This document shows, piece after piece, positions 41,165 to 51,967 of a stretch of 64,000 bases of DNA. A program made the translations under genes and the position numbers. Source of the DNA: Streptomyces sp. col6 (GTDB lineage Bacteria > Actinomycetota > Actinomycetes > Streptomycetales > Streptomycetaceae); the NCBI RefSeq assembly GCF_008042035.1, contig NZ_RDBL01000002.1, positions 387,948-451,947 of the forward strand, given 5' to 3'. How positions within the stretch are numbered: the first letter of the stretch is position 1; the number at the start of each line of letters is the position of its first letter. The notes beneath the pieces are model-generated. The model was not told the DNA's origin. It ran no database searches and saw nothing but the letters and a program-made list of their open reading frames with translations.

Positions 41165-42444
41165 GCAGCCTCCACCACCGCCACCTCGCCGTCAGCCCCG
41201 AGTGGCTGGCGCTCTACTACCGGCACCCGCTGGAGATCACCCACGGCGAGGGCCGTCACGTCTGGGACGCCGACGGCAACCGCTACCTCGACTTCTTCGG
41301 CGGCATCCTCACCACCATGACCGCCCACGCCCTGCCCGAGGTCACCAAGGCCGTCAGTGAGCAGGCCGCCCGGATCATCCATTCCTCCACGCTCTACCTC
41401 AACCGCCCGATGATCGAGCTGGCCGAACGCGTCGCCTCGCTCTCCGGCATCCCCGACGCCCGGGTCTTCTTCACCACGTCCGGCACCGAGGCCAACGACA
41501 CGGCCCTGCTCCTGGCCACCACGTACCGCAGGTCGAACCAGATCCTCGCGATGCGCAACAGCTACCACGGCCGGTCCTTCTCCGCCGTCTCCATCACCGG
41601 CAACAACGCGTGGTCGCCCACCAGCCTCTCACCGCTCCAGACCCTGTACGTGCACGGCGGCGTCCGCAACCGCGGCCCCTACGCGCACCTGAGCGACGAG
41701 GAGTTCACCGCCGCCTGCGTGGCGGACCTGGAGGACCTGCTCGGCCACACCAGGACCCCCGCCGCCCTGATCGCCGAACCCATCCAGGGCGTCGGCGGCT
41801 TCACCTCACCGCCCGACGGCCTGTACGGCGCGTTCCGCGAGGTCCTGAACCGGCACGGCGTGCTGTGGATCTCCGACGAGGTGCAGACGGGCTGGGGTCG
41901 CTCCGGCGAACACTTCTGGGGCTGGCAGGCCCACGCCCAGAACGGGCCGCCGGACATCCTCACCTTCGCCAAGGGCATCGGCAACGGCATGTCCATCGGC
42001 GGTGTCGTCGCCCGCGCCGAGGTCATGAACTGCCTGGACGCCAACTCCATCTCGACGTTCGGCGGTTCCCCGGTCACCATGGCGGCCGGCCTCGCCAACC
42101 TGTCGTACCTCCTCGAACACGACCTCCAGGGCAACGCCCGCCGCGTCGGCGGTCTGCTCATCGAGCGGCTGCGCGCGATCGGCGTCACCTCGGAGCGGGT
42201 ACGCGAGGTGCGCGGCCGGGGCCTGATGATCGGCATCGAACTGGTGAGGCCCGGCACCGATGAGGCCGACCCGGAAGCGGCCGCGGGCGTCCTGGAGGCG
42301 GCCCGCGAGGGCGGACTCCTCATCGGCAAGGGCGGCGGCCACAACACCAGCGTCCTGCGCATCGCCCCGCCCCTCTCGCTCGCCATCCCGGAGGCGGAGG
42401 AGGGCGCGGAGATCCTTGCCGACGCGCTGCGCGCGGTGGGCTGA
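41161..42444 (+). CDS. Class III PLP-dependent aminotransferase (probable beta-alanine:pyruvate type)
   Basis: 427 aa, standard length. PLP features: FFTTSGTEANDTALLLAT, NSYHGRSFSAVSITG, Asp in LWISDEVQTGWGR, and the Schiff-base Lys in LTFAKGIGNGMSIGGVV. In context it should convert the beta-alanine (or beta-aminoisobutyrate) made by the preceding enzyme to the semialdehyde. GTG start in a GTGA overlap with the preceding stop. An 80-bp gap containing a strong stem follows. Confidence 0.88.
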   Translation: MSSLHHRHLAVSPEWLALYYRHPLEITHGEGRHVWDADGNRYLDFFGGILTTMTAHALPEVTKAVSEQAARIIHSSTLYLNRPMIELAERVASLSGIPDARVFFTTSGTEANDTALLLATTYRRSNQILAMRNSYHGRSFSAVSITGNNAWSPTSLSPLQTLYVHGGVRNRGPYAHLSDEEFTAACVADLEDLLGHTRTPAALIAEPIQGVGGFTSPPDGLYGAFREVLNRHGVLWISDEVQTGWGRSGEHFWGWQAHAQNGPPDILTFAKGIGNGMSIGGVVARAEVMNCLDANSISTFGGSPVTMAAGLANLSYLLEHDLQGNARRVGGLLIERLRAIGVTSERVREVRGRGLMIGIELVRPGTDEADPEAAAGVLEAAREGGLLIGKGGGHNTSVLRIAPPLSLAIPEAEEGAEILADALRAVG

Positions 42445-42456
42445 CCGCTGACCACG

Positions 42457-42493
42457 GCGCCGGTGCGGGGCCCGGCAGGGCCCGCACCGGCGC
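42457..42493 (+). terminator. Strong intercistronic stem-loop
   Basis: GCGCCGGTGCGGG (42457-42469) pairs perfectly with CCCGCACCGGCGC (42481-42493) around an 11-nt loop. It sits between aminotransferase and dihydropyrimidinase, genes otherwise in one operon, so it may be a partial terminator or RNA-processing/stability element. Confidence 0.65.
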
Positions 42494-42524
42494 TCCACCC
42501 GCAGGACAACGAGGAGGGGTACTC

Positions 42525-43925
42525 ATGAGCCGTACCGTCATCCGCGGCGGCCTGGTCGTCACCGCGTCGGACGAGATGCACGCGGACGTCCTCGTCGACG
42601 GCGGGCGCATCGCCGCGCTCGCCGCCCACGACAGCGACGAGGCGGCCGGCTGGACCGCCGGCCGGACCATCGACGCCACCGGCAAGTACGTCATCCCGGG
42701 CGGCGTCGACGCGCACACCCACATGGAGATGCCGTTCGGCGGCACCTACGCCGCCGACACCTTCGAGACCGGCACCCGCGCCGCGGCCTGGGGCGGCACC
42801 ACCACCATCGTCGACTTCGCCATCCAGTCCGTCGGGGGTTCCCTGCGCGAGGGCCTGGACGCCTGGTACGCCAAGGCGGACGGCAACTGCGCCATCGACT
42901 ACGCCTTCCACATGATCCTCGCCGACGTGAACGAGTCCTCGCTCAAGGAGATGGACCTCCTGGTGGCGGAGGGCATCACGTCCTTCAAACTGTTCATGGC
43001 CTACCCCGGTGTCTTCTACAGCGACGACGGGCAGATCCTGCGCGCCATGCAGCGGGCCGAGTCCAACGGCGGCCTGATCATGATGCACGCGGAGAACGGC
43101 ATCGCCATCGACGTCCTCGTCGAACAGGCGCTCGCCGCCGGCCGCAACGATCCGCGCTACCACGGGGACGTGCGCAAGGTGGCGCTGGAGGCCGAGGCCA
43201 CGCACCGCGCGATCCAGCTCGCGCGCGTCGCCGGCTCACCGCTGTACGTCGTCCACGTCTCCGCCGACGAGGCCGTCGCCGAGATCGCCGCCGCCCGCCA
43301 CAAGGGGCTGCCCGTCTTCGGCGAGACCTGCCCGCAGTACCTCTTCCTCTCCACCGACAACCTCGCCGAACCGGACTTCGAGGGCGCCAAGTACGTCTGC
43401 TCCACCCCGCTGCGGCCCCGGGAGCACCAGGAGGTCCTGTGGCGCGGTCTGCGCAACAACGAACTCCAGGTCGTCTCCACGGACCACTGCCCGTTCTGCT
43501 TCTCCGGGCAGAAGGAAATGGGGCGGGGCGACTTCTCGAAGATCCCCAACGGCATGCCGGGCGTCGAGAACCGTATGGACCTGCTGCACCAGGCCGTGGT
43601 GGACGGGCACATCTCGCGCCGCCGCTGGATCGAGATCGCCTGCGCCTCCCCGGCCCGGATGTTCGGCCTCTACCCCAAGAAGGGCACGATCGCGCCCGGC
43701 GCGGACGCGGACATCGTCGTCTACGACCCGGCCGCCCGGCAGACGGTGTCCGCCGAGACCCACCACATGAACGTCGACTACTCGGCGTACGAGGGGAAGC
43801 AGCTCACCGGCCAGGTCGAGACGGTGCTCTCGCGCGGCGAGGTCGTCATCGACAACCGCACGTACACCGGGCGCGCCGGCCACGGCAGCTACACCCCACG
43901 CGCCACCTGTCAGTATCTGAACTAG
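42525..43925 (+). CDS. hydA: Dihydropyrimidinase / hydantoinase
   Basis: 466 aa cyclic amidohydrolase. Binuclear metal site: His64 and His66 in VDAHTHMEMP, carbamylated Lys155 in ITSFKLFMAY, His in LIMMHAENG and LYVVHVSADE, Asp in VSTDHCPF. Opens the ring of 5,6-dihydrouracil or dihydrothymine (or hydantoins) to N-carbamoyl-beta-amino acids, the substrate of the nitrilase-type enzyme in the same operon. GAGGAGG precedes the ATG. Confidence 0.95.
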   Translation: MSRTVIRGGLVVTASDEMHADVLVDGGRIAALAAHDSDEAAGWTAGRTIDATGKYVIPGGVDAHTHMEMPFGGTYAADTFETGTRAAAWGGTTTIVDFAIQSVGGSLREGLDAWYAKADGNCAIDYAFHMILADVNESSLKEMDLLVAEGITSFKLFMAYPGVFYSDDGQILRAMQRAESNGGLIMMHAENGIAIDVLVEQALAAGRNDPRYHGDVRKVALEAEATHRAIQLARVAGSPLYVVHVSADEAVAEIAAARHKGLPVFGETCPQYLFLSTDNLAEPDFEGAKYVCSTPLRPREHQEVLWRGLRNNELQVVSTDHCPFCFSGQKEMGRGDFSKIPNGMPGVENRMDLLHQAVVDGHISRRRWIEIACASPARMFGLYPKKGTIAPGADADIVVYDPAARQTVSAETHHMNVDYSAYEGKQLTGQVETVLSRGEVVIDNRTYTGRAGHGSYTPRATCQYLN

Positions 43926-43936
43926 GAGCAACGGGC

Positions 43937-44953
43937 ATGGACTTCGGACTCGTCCTCCAGACGGACCCGCCCGCATCGGCCGTGATCAGCCTGATGCGCC
44001 GCGCCGAACGCAACGGGTTCCGCTACGGCTGGACCTTCGACTCGGCGGTGCTCTGGCAGGAGCCGTTCGTCATCTACAGCAGCATCCTCGAACACACCGA
44101 CCGCCTTGTCGTCGGCCCCATGGTCACCAACCCGGGCACCCGCACCTGGGAGGTCACCGCCTCCACCTTCGCCACCCTCAACGACATGTACGGCAACCGG
44201 ACCGTGTGCGGGATCGGCCGGGGCGACTCCGCGATGCGCGTCGCCGGGCGCCCGCCCAACACCCTGGCCCGGCTCGGCGAGGCCATCGACGTCATCCGCG
44301 ACCTGGCGGAGGGCCGCGAGGCCGAGGTGGACGGCAACCCCATCCGCATCCCCTGGATCAAGGACGGAAAGCTCCCCGTCTGGATGGCCGCCTACGGCCC
44401 CAAGGCCCTCGCGCTCGCCGGACAGAAGGCCGACGGCTTCATCCTCCAGCTCGCGGACCCGTACCTCACGGAGTGGATGATCAAGGCGGTACGGGAGGCG
44501 GCGGCCGGCGCCGGACGCGACCCCGACTCCGTCACCATCTGCGTCGCCGCCCCCGCCTACGTCACCGATGACGACTCGCCCGAGGCCCTGGCCCACGCCC
44601 GTGACCAGTGCCGCTGGTTCGGCGGGATGGTCGGCAACCACGTCGCGGACCTCGTCGCCAGGTACGGCGAGCACTCGGACCTCGTCCCGGACGAGCTGAC
44701 CGCGTACATCAAGGACCGGCAGGGCTACGACTACAGCCACCACGGGCGTGCCGGGAACCCCGACACCGCGTTCGTCCCGGACACCATCGTGGACCGCTTC
44801 TGCCTGCTCGGCCCGGCCGCCGCCCAGGTCGAGAAGCTGAGACACCTCAAGGGTCTGGGCGTCGACCAGTTCGCGGTGTACAACATGCACGACGCCCGCG
44901 AAGCAACCATCGACGCCTACGGCTCCGCCGTCATCCCCGCCCTCACCCACTGA
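43937..44953 (+). CDS. LLM-class F420-dependent oxidoreductase (TIGR03842-like)
   Basis: 338 aa luciferase-like monooxygenase barrel. Family stretches include GLVLQTDPPASAVISLMRRA, GMVGNHVADLV and a C-terminal LKGLGVDQFAVYNMHDA. It starts 11 bp after hydA, with AGGAG 8 nt upstream. LLM proteins of this subgroup are regularly found in pyrimidine/hydantoin operons, yet their reaction is unproven. It could supply the missing reductive or oxidative step, since no dihydropyrimidine dehydrogenase is seen. Confidence 0.9.
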   Translation: MDFGLVLQTDPPASAVISLMRRAERNGFRYGWTFDSAVLWQEPFVIYSSILEHTDRLVVGPMVTNPGTRTWEVTASTFATLNDMYGNRTVCGIGRGDSAMRVAGRPPNTLARLGEAIDVIRDLAEGREAEVDGNPIRIPWIKDGKLPVWMAAYGPKALALAGQKADGFILQLADPYLTEWMIKAVREAAAGAGRDPDSVTICVAAPAYVTDDDSPEALAHARDQCRWFGGMVGNHVADLVARYGEHSDLVPDELTAYIKDRQGYDYSHHGRAGNPDTAFVPDTIVDRFCLLGPAAAQVEKLRHLKGLGVDQFAVYNMHDAREATIDAYGSAVIPALTH

Positions 44954-45047
44954 CCGCCCCCACGGTCGTACGCACCCCCCGGTCGCACGCGAAACCCCCC
45001 GCGCCCCGCCCCGCACGGCACCGCCCCGAGCGAAGGGTCCAGCCGCC

Positions 45048-46607
<1,560 letters not shown>

Positions 46608-47618
46608 CGTCGTACGAGTCGGCGGGTGACGGCGTGTTCCTCGGCACCGGTTCGTCGAAGGCCGACAGGTTCACCACCGCGTCCGTGCCGTCCCCGCCGT
46701 GCAGCGAGAGCCGCAGCGGATAGGGCTTGCCGGTCGCCGCCACGTCCACGGTCAGCGTCATGTCGCCGCGCATCCGGGTCAGCGGCACGACGGGGTTCTC
46801 GCCGAGCGTGGTCTTCGGGCCCTTGTTGAGGGTGCCGGTGTCGTCGTTCGCGTTGTCGCTGACCAGCTTCTGGAAGGTGTTGAGGTCGCACGCCTTCGTC
46901 AGGCCGCGCAGCCGCGGACTGTCGGCGGGCGCCTTCAGATAGCGGTCGCCCACGATCGCCGCGAAGGCCGAACCGCCGTTGGGCACCTGGTTCTTCCAGA
47001 AGTCCGCGTCCGGTTTGAGCCACACGTCGTCGCCGCGCTTCACGATGAGCACCGAGCCCTGGCTGCTGCCCAGGTCCACCGACCCGTTGCAGTTGCCGTG
47101 CCGGTCCACGGTCAGGTCCAGGGACATGGACGGGCTGCCCTTGCCGAGATCGCCCCGCGTGGACACATGCAGGGAGTTCGCGCCGAGCAGCGCGTCCCGC
47201 GAGCGGTCGGCGATCTGCTGCGCGGTGAGATGGTCGATGTCCTCCGCATGGGCCACGCCGCCGAGGACGCCGGTGCCGGCGGCGCCGATCAGGAACGCGG
47301 CGGCCCAGGCGGCCGGGCGGGTGCCGAAGGGGGAACCGGTCACGTCGCCTCCTCGGAGGGAAGGGTCGTGGGGTACTGCCGGGTGACCGCTGTCCGGTCC
47401 AGTCGAGCGTACGCCGGGGGAGTGAACACCGCCCGTTCGGCGTACCGGCGCCCCGGCGCGTCGGCACGGTGGCGTCTACGCAGCGTGACGTTTTCCGGCG
47501 CCCCCGGGTTAGGCAGGCCGCGGGCGGTCCGCTACCGGCGCCCACCCGCACCAGAGCCGAACGAGACCGTTCGCGGACCGCCACGGCGGTCACGGGCGGT
47601 CACCACCGAAAGGGCACC

Positions 47619-47972
47619 ATGAAGAAGACCCTGGAGAGCCTGTCCCGTGCCGCGCTGCGCGGTGCCGCCGTCACCGGCCTGTCCACGGCCCTCGCCGTGG
47701 CGGGCGGTCTCGCCACCGCGGCCACGGCCGCCGCCACGCCGCCCGGCCTGTCCTGCGAGACGGGCAAGCACGCGATCGACGACTACACCGGCTACGCGCT
47801 GTGCAGGAACAACGGTTCCAGCACGCAGACGTTCTGGGTACACCTGGTCTGCGGCTGGTCGCCGGACGTGGACGGCGAGCACGTCACCCTTGCACCGGGC
47901 CAGTCCGGCCAGTCCACCGCGCACTGCGCCGGCCTCGGCACCGGCATCGGCGAGATCAGCGTGCAGCCGTAA
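47619..47972 (+). CDS. Small secreted cysteine-containing protein
   Basis: 117 aa. A signal peptide of about 40 residues (RAALRGAAVTGLSTALAVAG, then ATAATAAA) precedes a mature domain of about 75 residues with four Cys: SCETG, LCRNN, VCGWSP and HCAGLG. They are well placed for two disulphides. AAGGG lies 5 nt before the ATG. I do not recognise the family; it could be a small binding or inhibitor protein. It has its own upstream region of about 275 bp. Confidence 0.65.
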   Translation: MKKTLESLSRAALRGAAVTGLSTALAVAGGLATAATAAATPPGLSCETGKHAIDDYTGYALCRNNGSSTQTFWVHLVCGWSPDVDGEHVTLAPGQSGQSTAHCAGLGTGIGEISVQP

Positions 47973-48086
47973 GGACCCTCGTACCGAACGGTTGAGGGCG
48001 GCGCGCCCACTCGTTACCCTCCAGTAAGTCCGTTCGCGCGGACAGGTGCACTGACGCACCTGCCGGTACGAGGAGGCGAGCCGCCC

Positions 48087-49577
48087 ATGTCCTCAGCCCA
48101 CACCACCCGAACGGCCGAAGAACCTGTGCCGGACCCGGCGGCCCCGGCTGCGGAATCCCTGGACACCGCCCAGCGAGGGCTCGCCGGCAGTGTGCGGGCC
48201 CTCGCGGACGGGCGGGTCACCTCCACGGAACTCGTCACCGCGGCGCTGACCCGGATCGCGGCGAGCCAGGGCACCCTCAACGCCTTCCGCCACCTGCGCA
48301 CCGAGGCCGCGCTCGCCGAGGCGGCCGAGGCGGACCGCAGGCTCGCCGCGGGGGAGAGGCTGCCGCTGCTCGGGGTGCCGGTCGCGGTCAAGGACGACAC
48401 CGATGTCGCCGGGATGCCCACCCACTTCGGCTGCGCGGGGGACCGGGTCGCGGCCGACGCGGACAGCGAGGCCGTCCGCAGGCTGCGGGCGGCCGGGGCC
48501 GTGATCGTCGGCAAGACCAACTCCTGCGAGCTGGGCCAGTGGCCTTTCACCGAGGGCGCCGCGTTCGGCGCCACCCGTAACCCGTGGCACACCGGCCACA
48601 CCCCCGGCGGCTCGTCCGGCGGTTCGGCCGCCGCCGTCGCCGCGGGCCTGGTGCCCGCCGCCCTCGGTTCGGACGGCGCCGGCTCCGTCCGCATCCCCGC
48701 CGCGTGGACCCATCTCGTCGGCATCAAACCGCAGCGCGGCCGGATCTCCGTGCACCCGCACAGCGACGCCTTCCAGGGCCTCACCGTCAACGGCCCGCTG
48801 GCCAGGACCGTGGAGGACGCCGCCCTGCTGCTCGACGCCGTCGCCGGGCCGCATCCGGAGGACCCGCACCGGCCGCCGCCCGTGGACGCCTCGGCCGCAG
48901 CCCGCCGCGATCCGGGCCGGCTGCGCATCGCGCTCGCCTGGCGGCCCCCGCTCACCCTCACCGGCACGGCGCCCCACCCCGAGGTGCGCCGCGCGGTCAC
49001 CGCGCTCGCGGAGGCGCTGGCCCGGCTCGGCCACGACGTGGTGGAGGCCCGGCCACGCTACGGGCTGATCGGCCTCGGCTTCGTGCCCCGCGCCACCGCC
49101 GGCATTGCCGAACTCGCGGCCCTGCACCCCGAGCCCGCGCTCCTGGACGCGCGCACCCGCAGTGCTCTGCGCACCGGCACCCGGCTCGGCGGCCGGGTGG
49201 TGCGGGCCGCCCGCGCCCGCGAGGTGCACCAGCACCGGCGGATCGGGGCGCTGTTCCACCGGGGGCGGGGCGGGGCCGGGTTCGACGTGCTGCTCACGCC
49301 GACGACCGCGCTGCCCCCGCCCCGTATCGGCACGTTCGACGGGCTGAGCGCCTGGCGCACCGATGTCGCGATCACCGAGGCGTGCCCGTATGCCTGGCCG
49401 TGGAACGTGCTCGGCTGGCCCGGTGTGAACGTCCCGGCCGGCTTCACCCGGGACGGCCTCCCGGTCGGCGCCCAGCTCCTCGGCCCGTCCCGCAGCGAGG
49501 AACGGCTCGTATCGCTGGCCGCCCAGCTGGAGGCGGACCTGCGCTGGCACGACCACCGGCCGCCGCCCCTGGGTTAG
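48087..49577 (+). CDS. Amidase, amidase-signature family
   Basis: 496 aa. Ser-cisSer-Lys triad: Lys in VPVAVKDDTDVAGM, cis-Ser in HTPGGSSGGSAAAVA and nucleophile Ser in GSDGAGSVRIPAA. It is a cytosolic hydrolase of small amides related to GatA/AtzF, but without the GatCAB partners. GAGGAGGCGAGC precedes the ATG. The C-terminus has ACPYAWPWNVLGWPGVNVPA, typical of the family. It ends tail-to-tail with lplA (TTAG, 4-bp overlap). Substrate unknown. Confidence 0.92.
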   Translation: MSSAHTTRTAEEPVPDPAAPAAESLDTAQRGLAGSVRALADGRVTSTELVTAALTRIAASQGTLNAFRHLRTEAALAEAAEADRRLAAGERLPLLGVPVAVKDDTDVAGMPTHFGCAGDRVAADADSEAVRRLRAAGAVIVGKTNSCELGQWPFTEGAAFGATRNPWHTGHTPGGSSGGSAAAVAAGLVPAALGSDGAGSVRIPAAWTHLVGIKPQRGRISVHPHSDAFQGLTVNGPLARTVEDAALLLDAVAGPHPEDPHRPPPVDASAAARRDPGRLRIALAWRPPLTLTGTAPHPEVRRAVTALAEALARLGHDVVEARPRYGLIGLGFVPRATAGIAELAALHPEPALLDARTRSALRTGTRLGGRVVRAARAREVHQHRRIGALFHRGRGGAGFDVLLTPTTALPPPRIGTFDGLSAWRTDVAITEACPYAWPWNVLGWPGVNVPAGFTRDGLPVGAQLLGPSRSEERLVSLAAQLEADLRWHDHRPPPLG

Positions 49578-50638
49578 GGCACACGGGCCGTCCACTCGTC
49601 GCTGGAGAACTTCGTGCGCACCAGGTCCTGCGCACGAGCCAGCTCCTCCGGCGTCACCTCGCCCCTGGTCAGCCCGTGCCGGTTGCTGAAGGACTCGATC
49701 ATCCGCTCGATGACGGCCTGGCGCGGCAGGCCGGTCTGGCGGCGCAACGGGTCGACGCGCTTCTTGGCGCTCTTCGTGCCCTTGTCGGACATCTTCTCCT
49801 TGCCGATGCGCAGCACCTCCAGCATCTTGTCGGCGTCGATGTCGTACGACATGGTCACGTGGTGCAGCACCGCGCCGGGGCCGCCGTCCGGGCCGACCAC
49901 GCGCTTCTGCGCCGCCCCGGCGATCTTGCCGACCTCGGTGGCGATGTCGTTGAGCGGCTGGTACCACGCCTTGATGCCCATGTCCCCGAGGGCTTCGAGC
50001 ACCCAGTCGTCCAGATACGCGTAGCTGTCGGCGAAGGAGAGCCCGGAGACCAGGGACTGGGGCACCGCGAGCGAGTACGTGATGGTGCTGCTCGGCTCCG
50101 CGAACATCGCGCCGCCCCCGGAGATCCGCCGGACCACCGTGACGCCGTGGCGGTCGACGCCCTCGGCGTCCACCTCGTTGCGCAGGGACTGGAAGCTGCC
50201 GATGATCACCGCGGGCGCGTCCCACTCCCACACCCGCAGCGTCGGCGGGCGCCTGCCCGCCGCGACCTCCGCCGTGATTACCTCGTCGAGCGCCATGTGC
50301 AGGGCCGGGGACTGCGGGGCGTCGTGGATGAGCTGCCAGTCGTAGTCGCTCCACTCCGTGGCGTGCGCCAGCGCCCGGCGTACGGCGACGGCGACGCCCT
50401 CCGAGGTGAGGCCGAGCATCACCGTCGACTCCGGGAGCGCCGCGTCGATGCGGGCCGCGAGGGCCACCGTGTCGGTGGTCGCGGGGGCGCCCTCCAGTGC
50501 CGCGTCGATCGCGAGGATCGCCTCGTCCGGCTCCAGGAAGAAGTCACCGGCCACCCGGACGTCGCGCAGTGCGCCGCCCTCGACCTCCAGGTCCACCACG
50601 ACCAGCTTGCCGCCGGGGATCTTGTACTCACCGTGCAC
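49574..50638 (-). CDS. lplA: Lipoate-protein ligase A-type with N-terminal accessory domain
   Basis: 354 aa. Residues about 1-90 match the accessory lipoate-ligase domain (EYKIPGGKLVVVDLEVEGGA, FFLEPDEAILAIDAALEGAP), normally C-terminal in E. coli LplA. Catalytic domain about 95-350: RVWEWDAPAVIIGSFQSLRN, VVRRISGGGAMF (family motif) and NDIATEVGKIAGAAQKR with the lipoate-binding Lys. The enzyme activates lipoate and attaches it to lipoyl domains. GTG 50638 has GGAGG about 9 nt upstream. The accessory domain precedes the catalytic domain, a permuted order. Confidence 0.9.
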   Translation of the reverse strand: MHGEYKIPGGKLVVVDLEVEGGALRDVRVAGDFFLEPDEAILAIDAALEGAPATTDTVALAARIDAALPESTVMLGLTSEGVAVAVRRALAHATEWSDYDWQLIHDAPQSPALHMALDEVITAEVAAGRRPPTLRVWEWDAPAVIIGSFQSLRNEVDAEGVDRHGVTVVRRISGGGAMFAEPSSTITYSLAVPQSLVSGLSFADSYAYLDDWVLEALGDMGIKAWYQPLNDIATEVGKIAGAAQKRVVGPDGGPGAVLHHVTMSYDIDADKMLEVLRIGKEKMSDKGTKSAKKRVDPLRRQTGLPRQAVIERMIESFSNRHGLTRGEVTPEELARAQDLVRTKFSSDEWTARVP

Positions 50639-50982
50639 AGCCCTGCCTCCACTTCCGCCCGGCCCGCTCGCCGACGTACGGGCTCCGACCAGGCACAACG
50701 CCACCGTCACGCGGAATAGTCCGGCGACCGGCCCGCCGACCGGCAGCGAGCGATTACGTACAAATCATGATCTGTCCGGGCTGTTTGCTACGGCGGTATT
50801 GCGAGGTCGTGGCGGGACCCCTCCGGACCTGGTGCGGGCTCCGGACCGAGGACCAGACTGACGCTCGCACGTCTGTGCACCGATCTCCCGACCCCCCAGA
50901 AAGCACCACCGCGCATGCATACGCCCCCCAGACCCGGCGCCCCGACGGCGCACCTCATACGCGCGGTGAGGAGGTGCCACCC
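50639..50982. promoter_or_regulatory. Gap between lplA and the peptide transporter operon
   Basis: 344 bp with no convincing gene. An AT-richer patch at about 50753-50775 (GATTACGTACAAATCATGAT) may carry one or both divergent promoters. AGGAGG at 50968 precedes the first transporter GTG. A Pro-rich in-frame extension with a Cys-x-x-Cys at 50767 exists but is not supported as coding. Confidence 0.45.
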
Positions 50983-51966
50983 GTGCTGCGCCATGTGACG
51001 CGCAAGGCGGCGGGCTGGCTCCTGATGATCGTGGTCGCGACCAACGCCACCTACTTCCTGGCCAGTTGGTTCCTCGACCCCAGGTCCAACTTCAAGGAAC
51101 TGCGGCCCGTCCGCACCGAGGCCCAGATCGACCGGGCCCTCGCGCCCTACAACCTCGACCCGTCGGTGCCCGTCGTCCAGCGGTGGTGGGACTGGCTCAC
51201 CGGCGTCGTCACCCGCTTCGACTGGGGCATGTCGCCCACCGGGGTCTCCGTCAACGGCGAGATCGGCTACCGCTCGCTCGTCAGCGCCGAACTGGTCGTC
51301 ATGGCGACGGTCCTGTCCGTCGTCATCGGCGTCACGCTGGGCGTCTACACGGCGTCCCGCCAGTACGGCTGGGCCGACCGGGTCTCGCAGGCCGTGTCCA
51401 TCGCGGTGTTCAACGTACCCACGTCGGTCGCGGCGCTCGCCGTGGTCTTCGTCGCGATCTGGCTCAACCAGCACGCCGGGCTGCATTTCCTCTACGTCGC
51501 CGGCGAGAACTCGCCGAACGTCGAAGGGCTGCTGCCCACCATCGGCGACCGCCTGCTGCACCTGATCCTGCCGACCCTCACGCTCACCCTCATGGGATAC
51601 GTCGGCTACCACCTGACGCAGCGTTCGCTGCTGCTCGACACCCTCAACGCCGACTACGTCCGCACCGCACGGGCCACCGGACTCACCCGCGCCCAGGCGA
51701 TCCGCCGGCACGCCCTGCGCACCGCGCTCATCCCCACCGCGACCTCCGTGGCGTTCAGCATCCCGGCCGTCTTCACCGGCGCCGTCATCACCGAGACGAT
51801 CTTCGGCTGGAACGGCATGGGCCGCTACTTCATCCAGACCATCGGCAAGAACGACATCCACGGCACGGTCGCCACGGCCGCCTTCGCCGCCGCCCTGACC
51901 GCGATCGGCGCGATCCTCGCGGACATCGCCACCGTCTTCCTCGACCCGCGCGTGAGGGTGAGCTGA
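50983..51966 (+). CDS. Peptide-type ABC transporter permease (DppB-like)
   Basis: 327 aa. Six membrane helices; a long extracellular loop with LRPVRTEAQIDRALAPYNLD between the first two. EAA loop: NADYVRTARATGLTRAQAIR. Later helix region with TGAVITETIFGWNGMGRYFI, a DppB/OppB signature. AGGAGG lies about 8 nt before GTG 50983. First gene of a four-gene peptide importer operon. Confidence 0.93.
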   Translation: MLRHVTRKAAGWLLMIVVATNATYFLASWFLDPRSNFKELRPVRTEAQIDRALAPYNLDPSVPVVQRWWDWLTGVVTRFDWGMSPTGVSVNGEIGYRSLVSAELVVMATVLSVVIGVTLGVYTASRQYGWADRVSQAVSIAVFNVPTSVAALAVVFVAIWLNQHAGLHFLYVAGENSPNVEGLLPTIGDRLLHLILPTLTLTLMGYVGYHLTQRSLLLDTLNADYVRTARATGLTRAQAIRRHALRTALIPTATSVAFSIPAVFTGAVITETIFGWNGMGRYFIQTIGKNDIHGTVATAAFAAALTAIGAILADIATVFLDPRVRVS

Positions 51967-51967
51967 C

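Noticed and set aside
50767..50982. In-frame N-terminal extension of the DppB-like permease beginning ICPGC
   Set aside because: AGGAGG is placed correctly for GTG 50983, DppB proteins begin at that point, and the extension is Pro/Arg-rich linker-like sequence without homology I can see.
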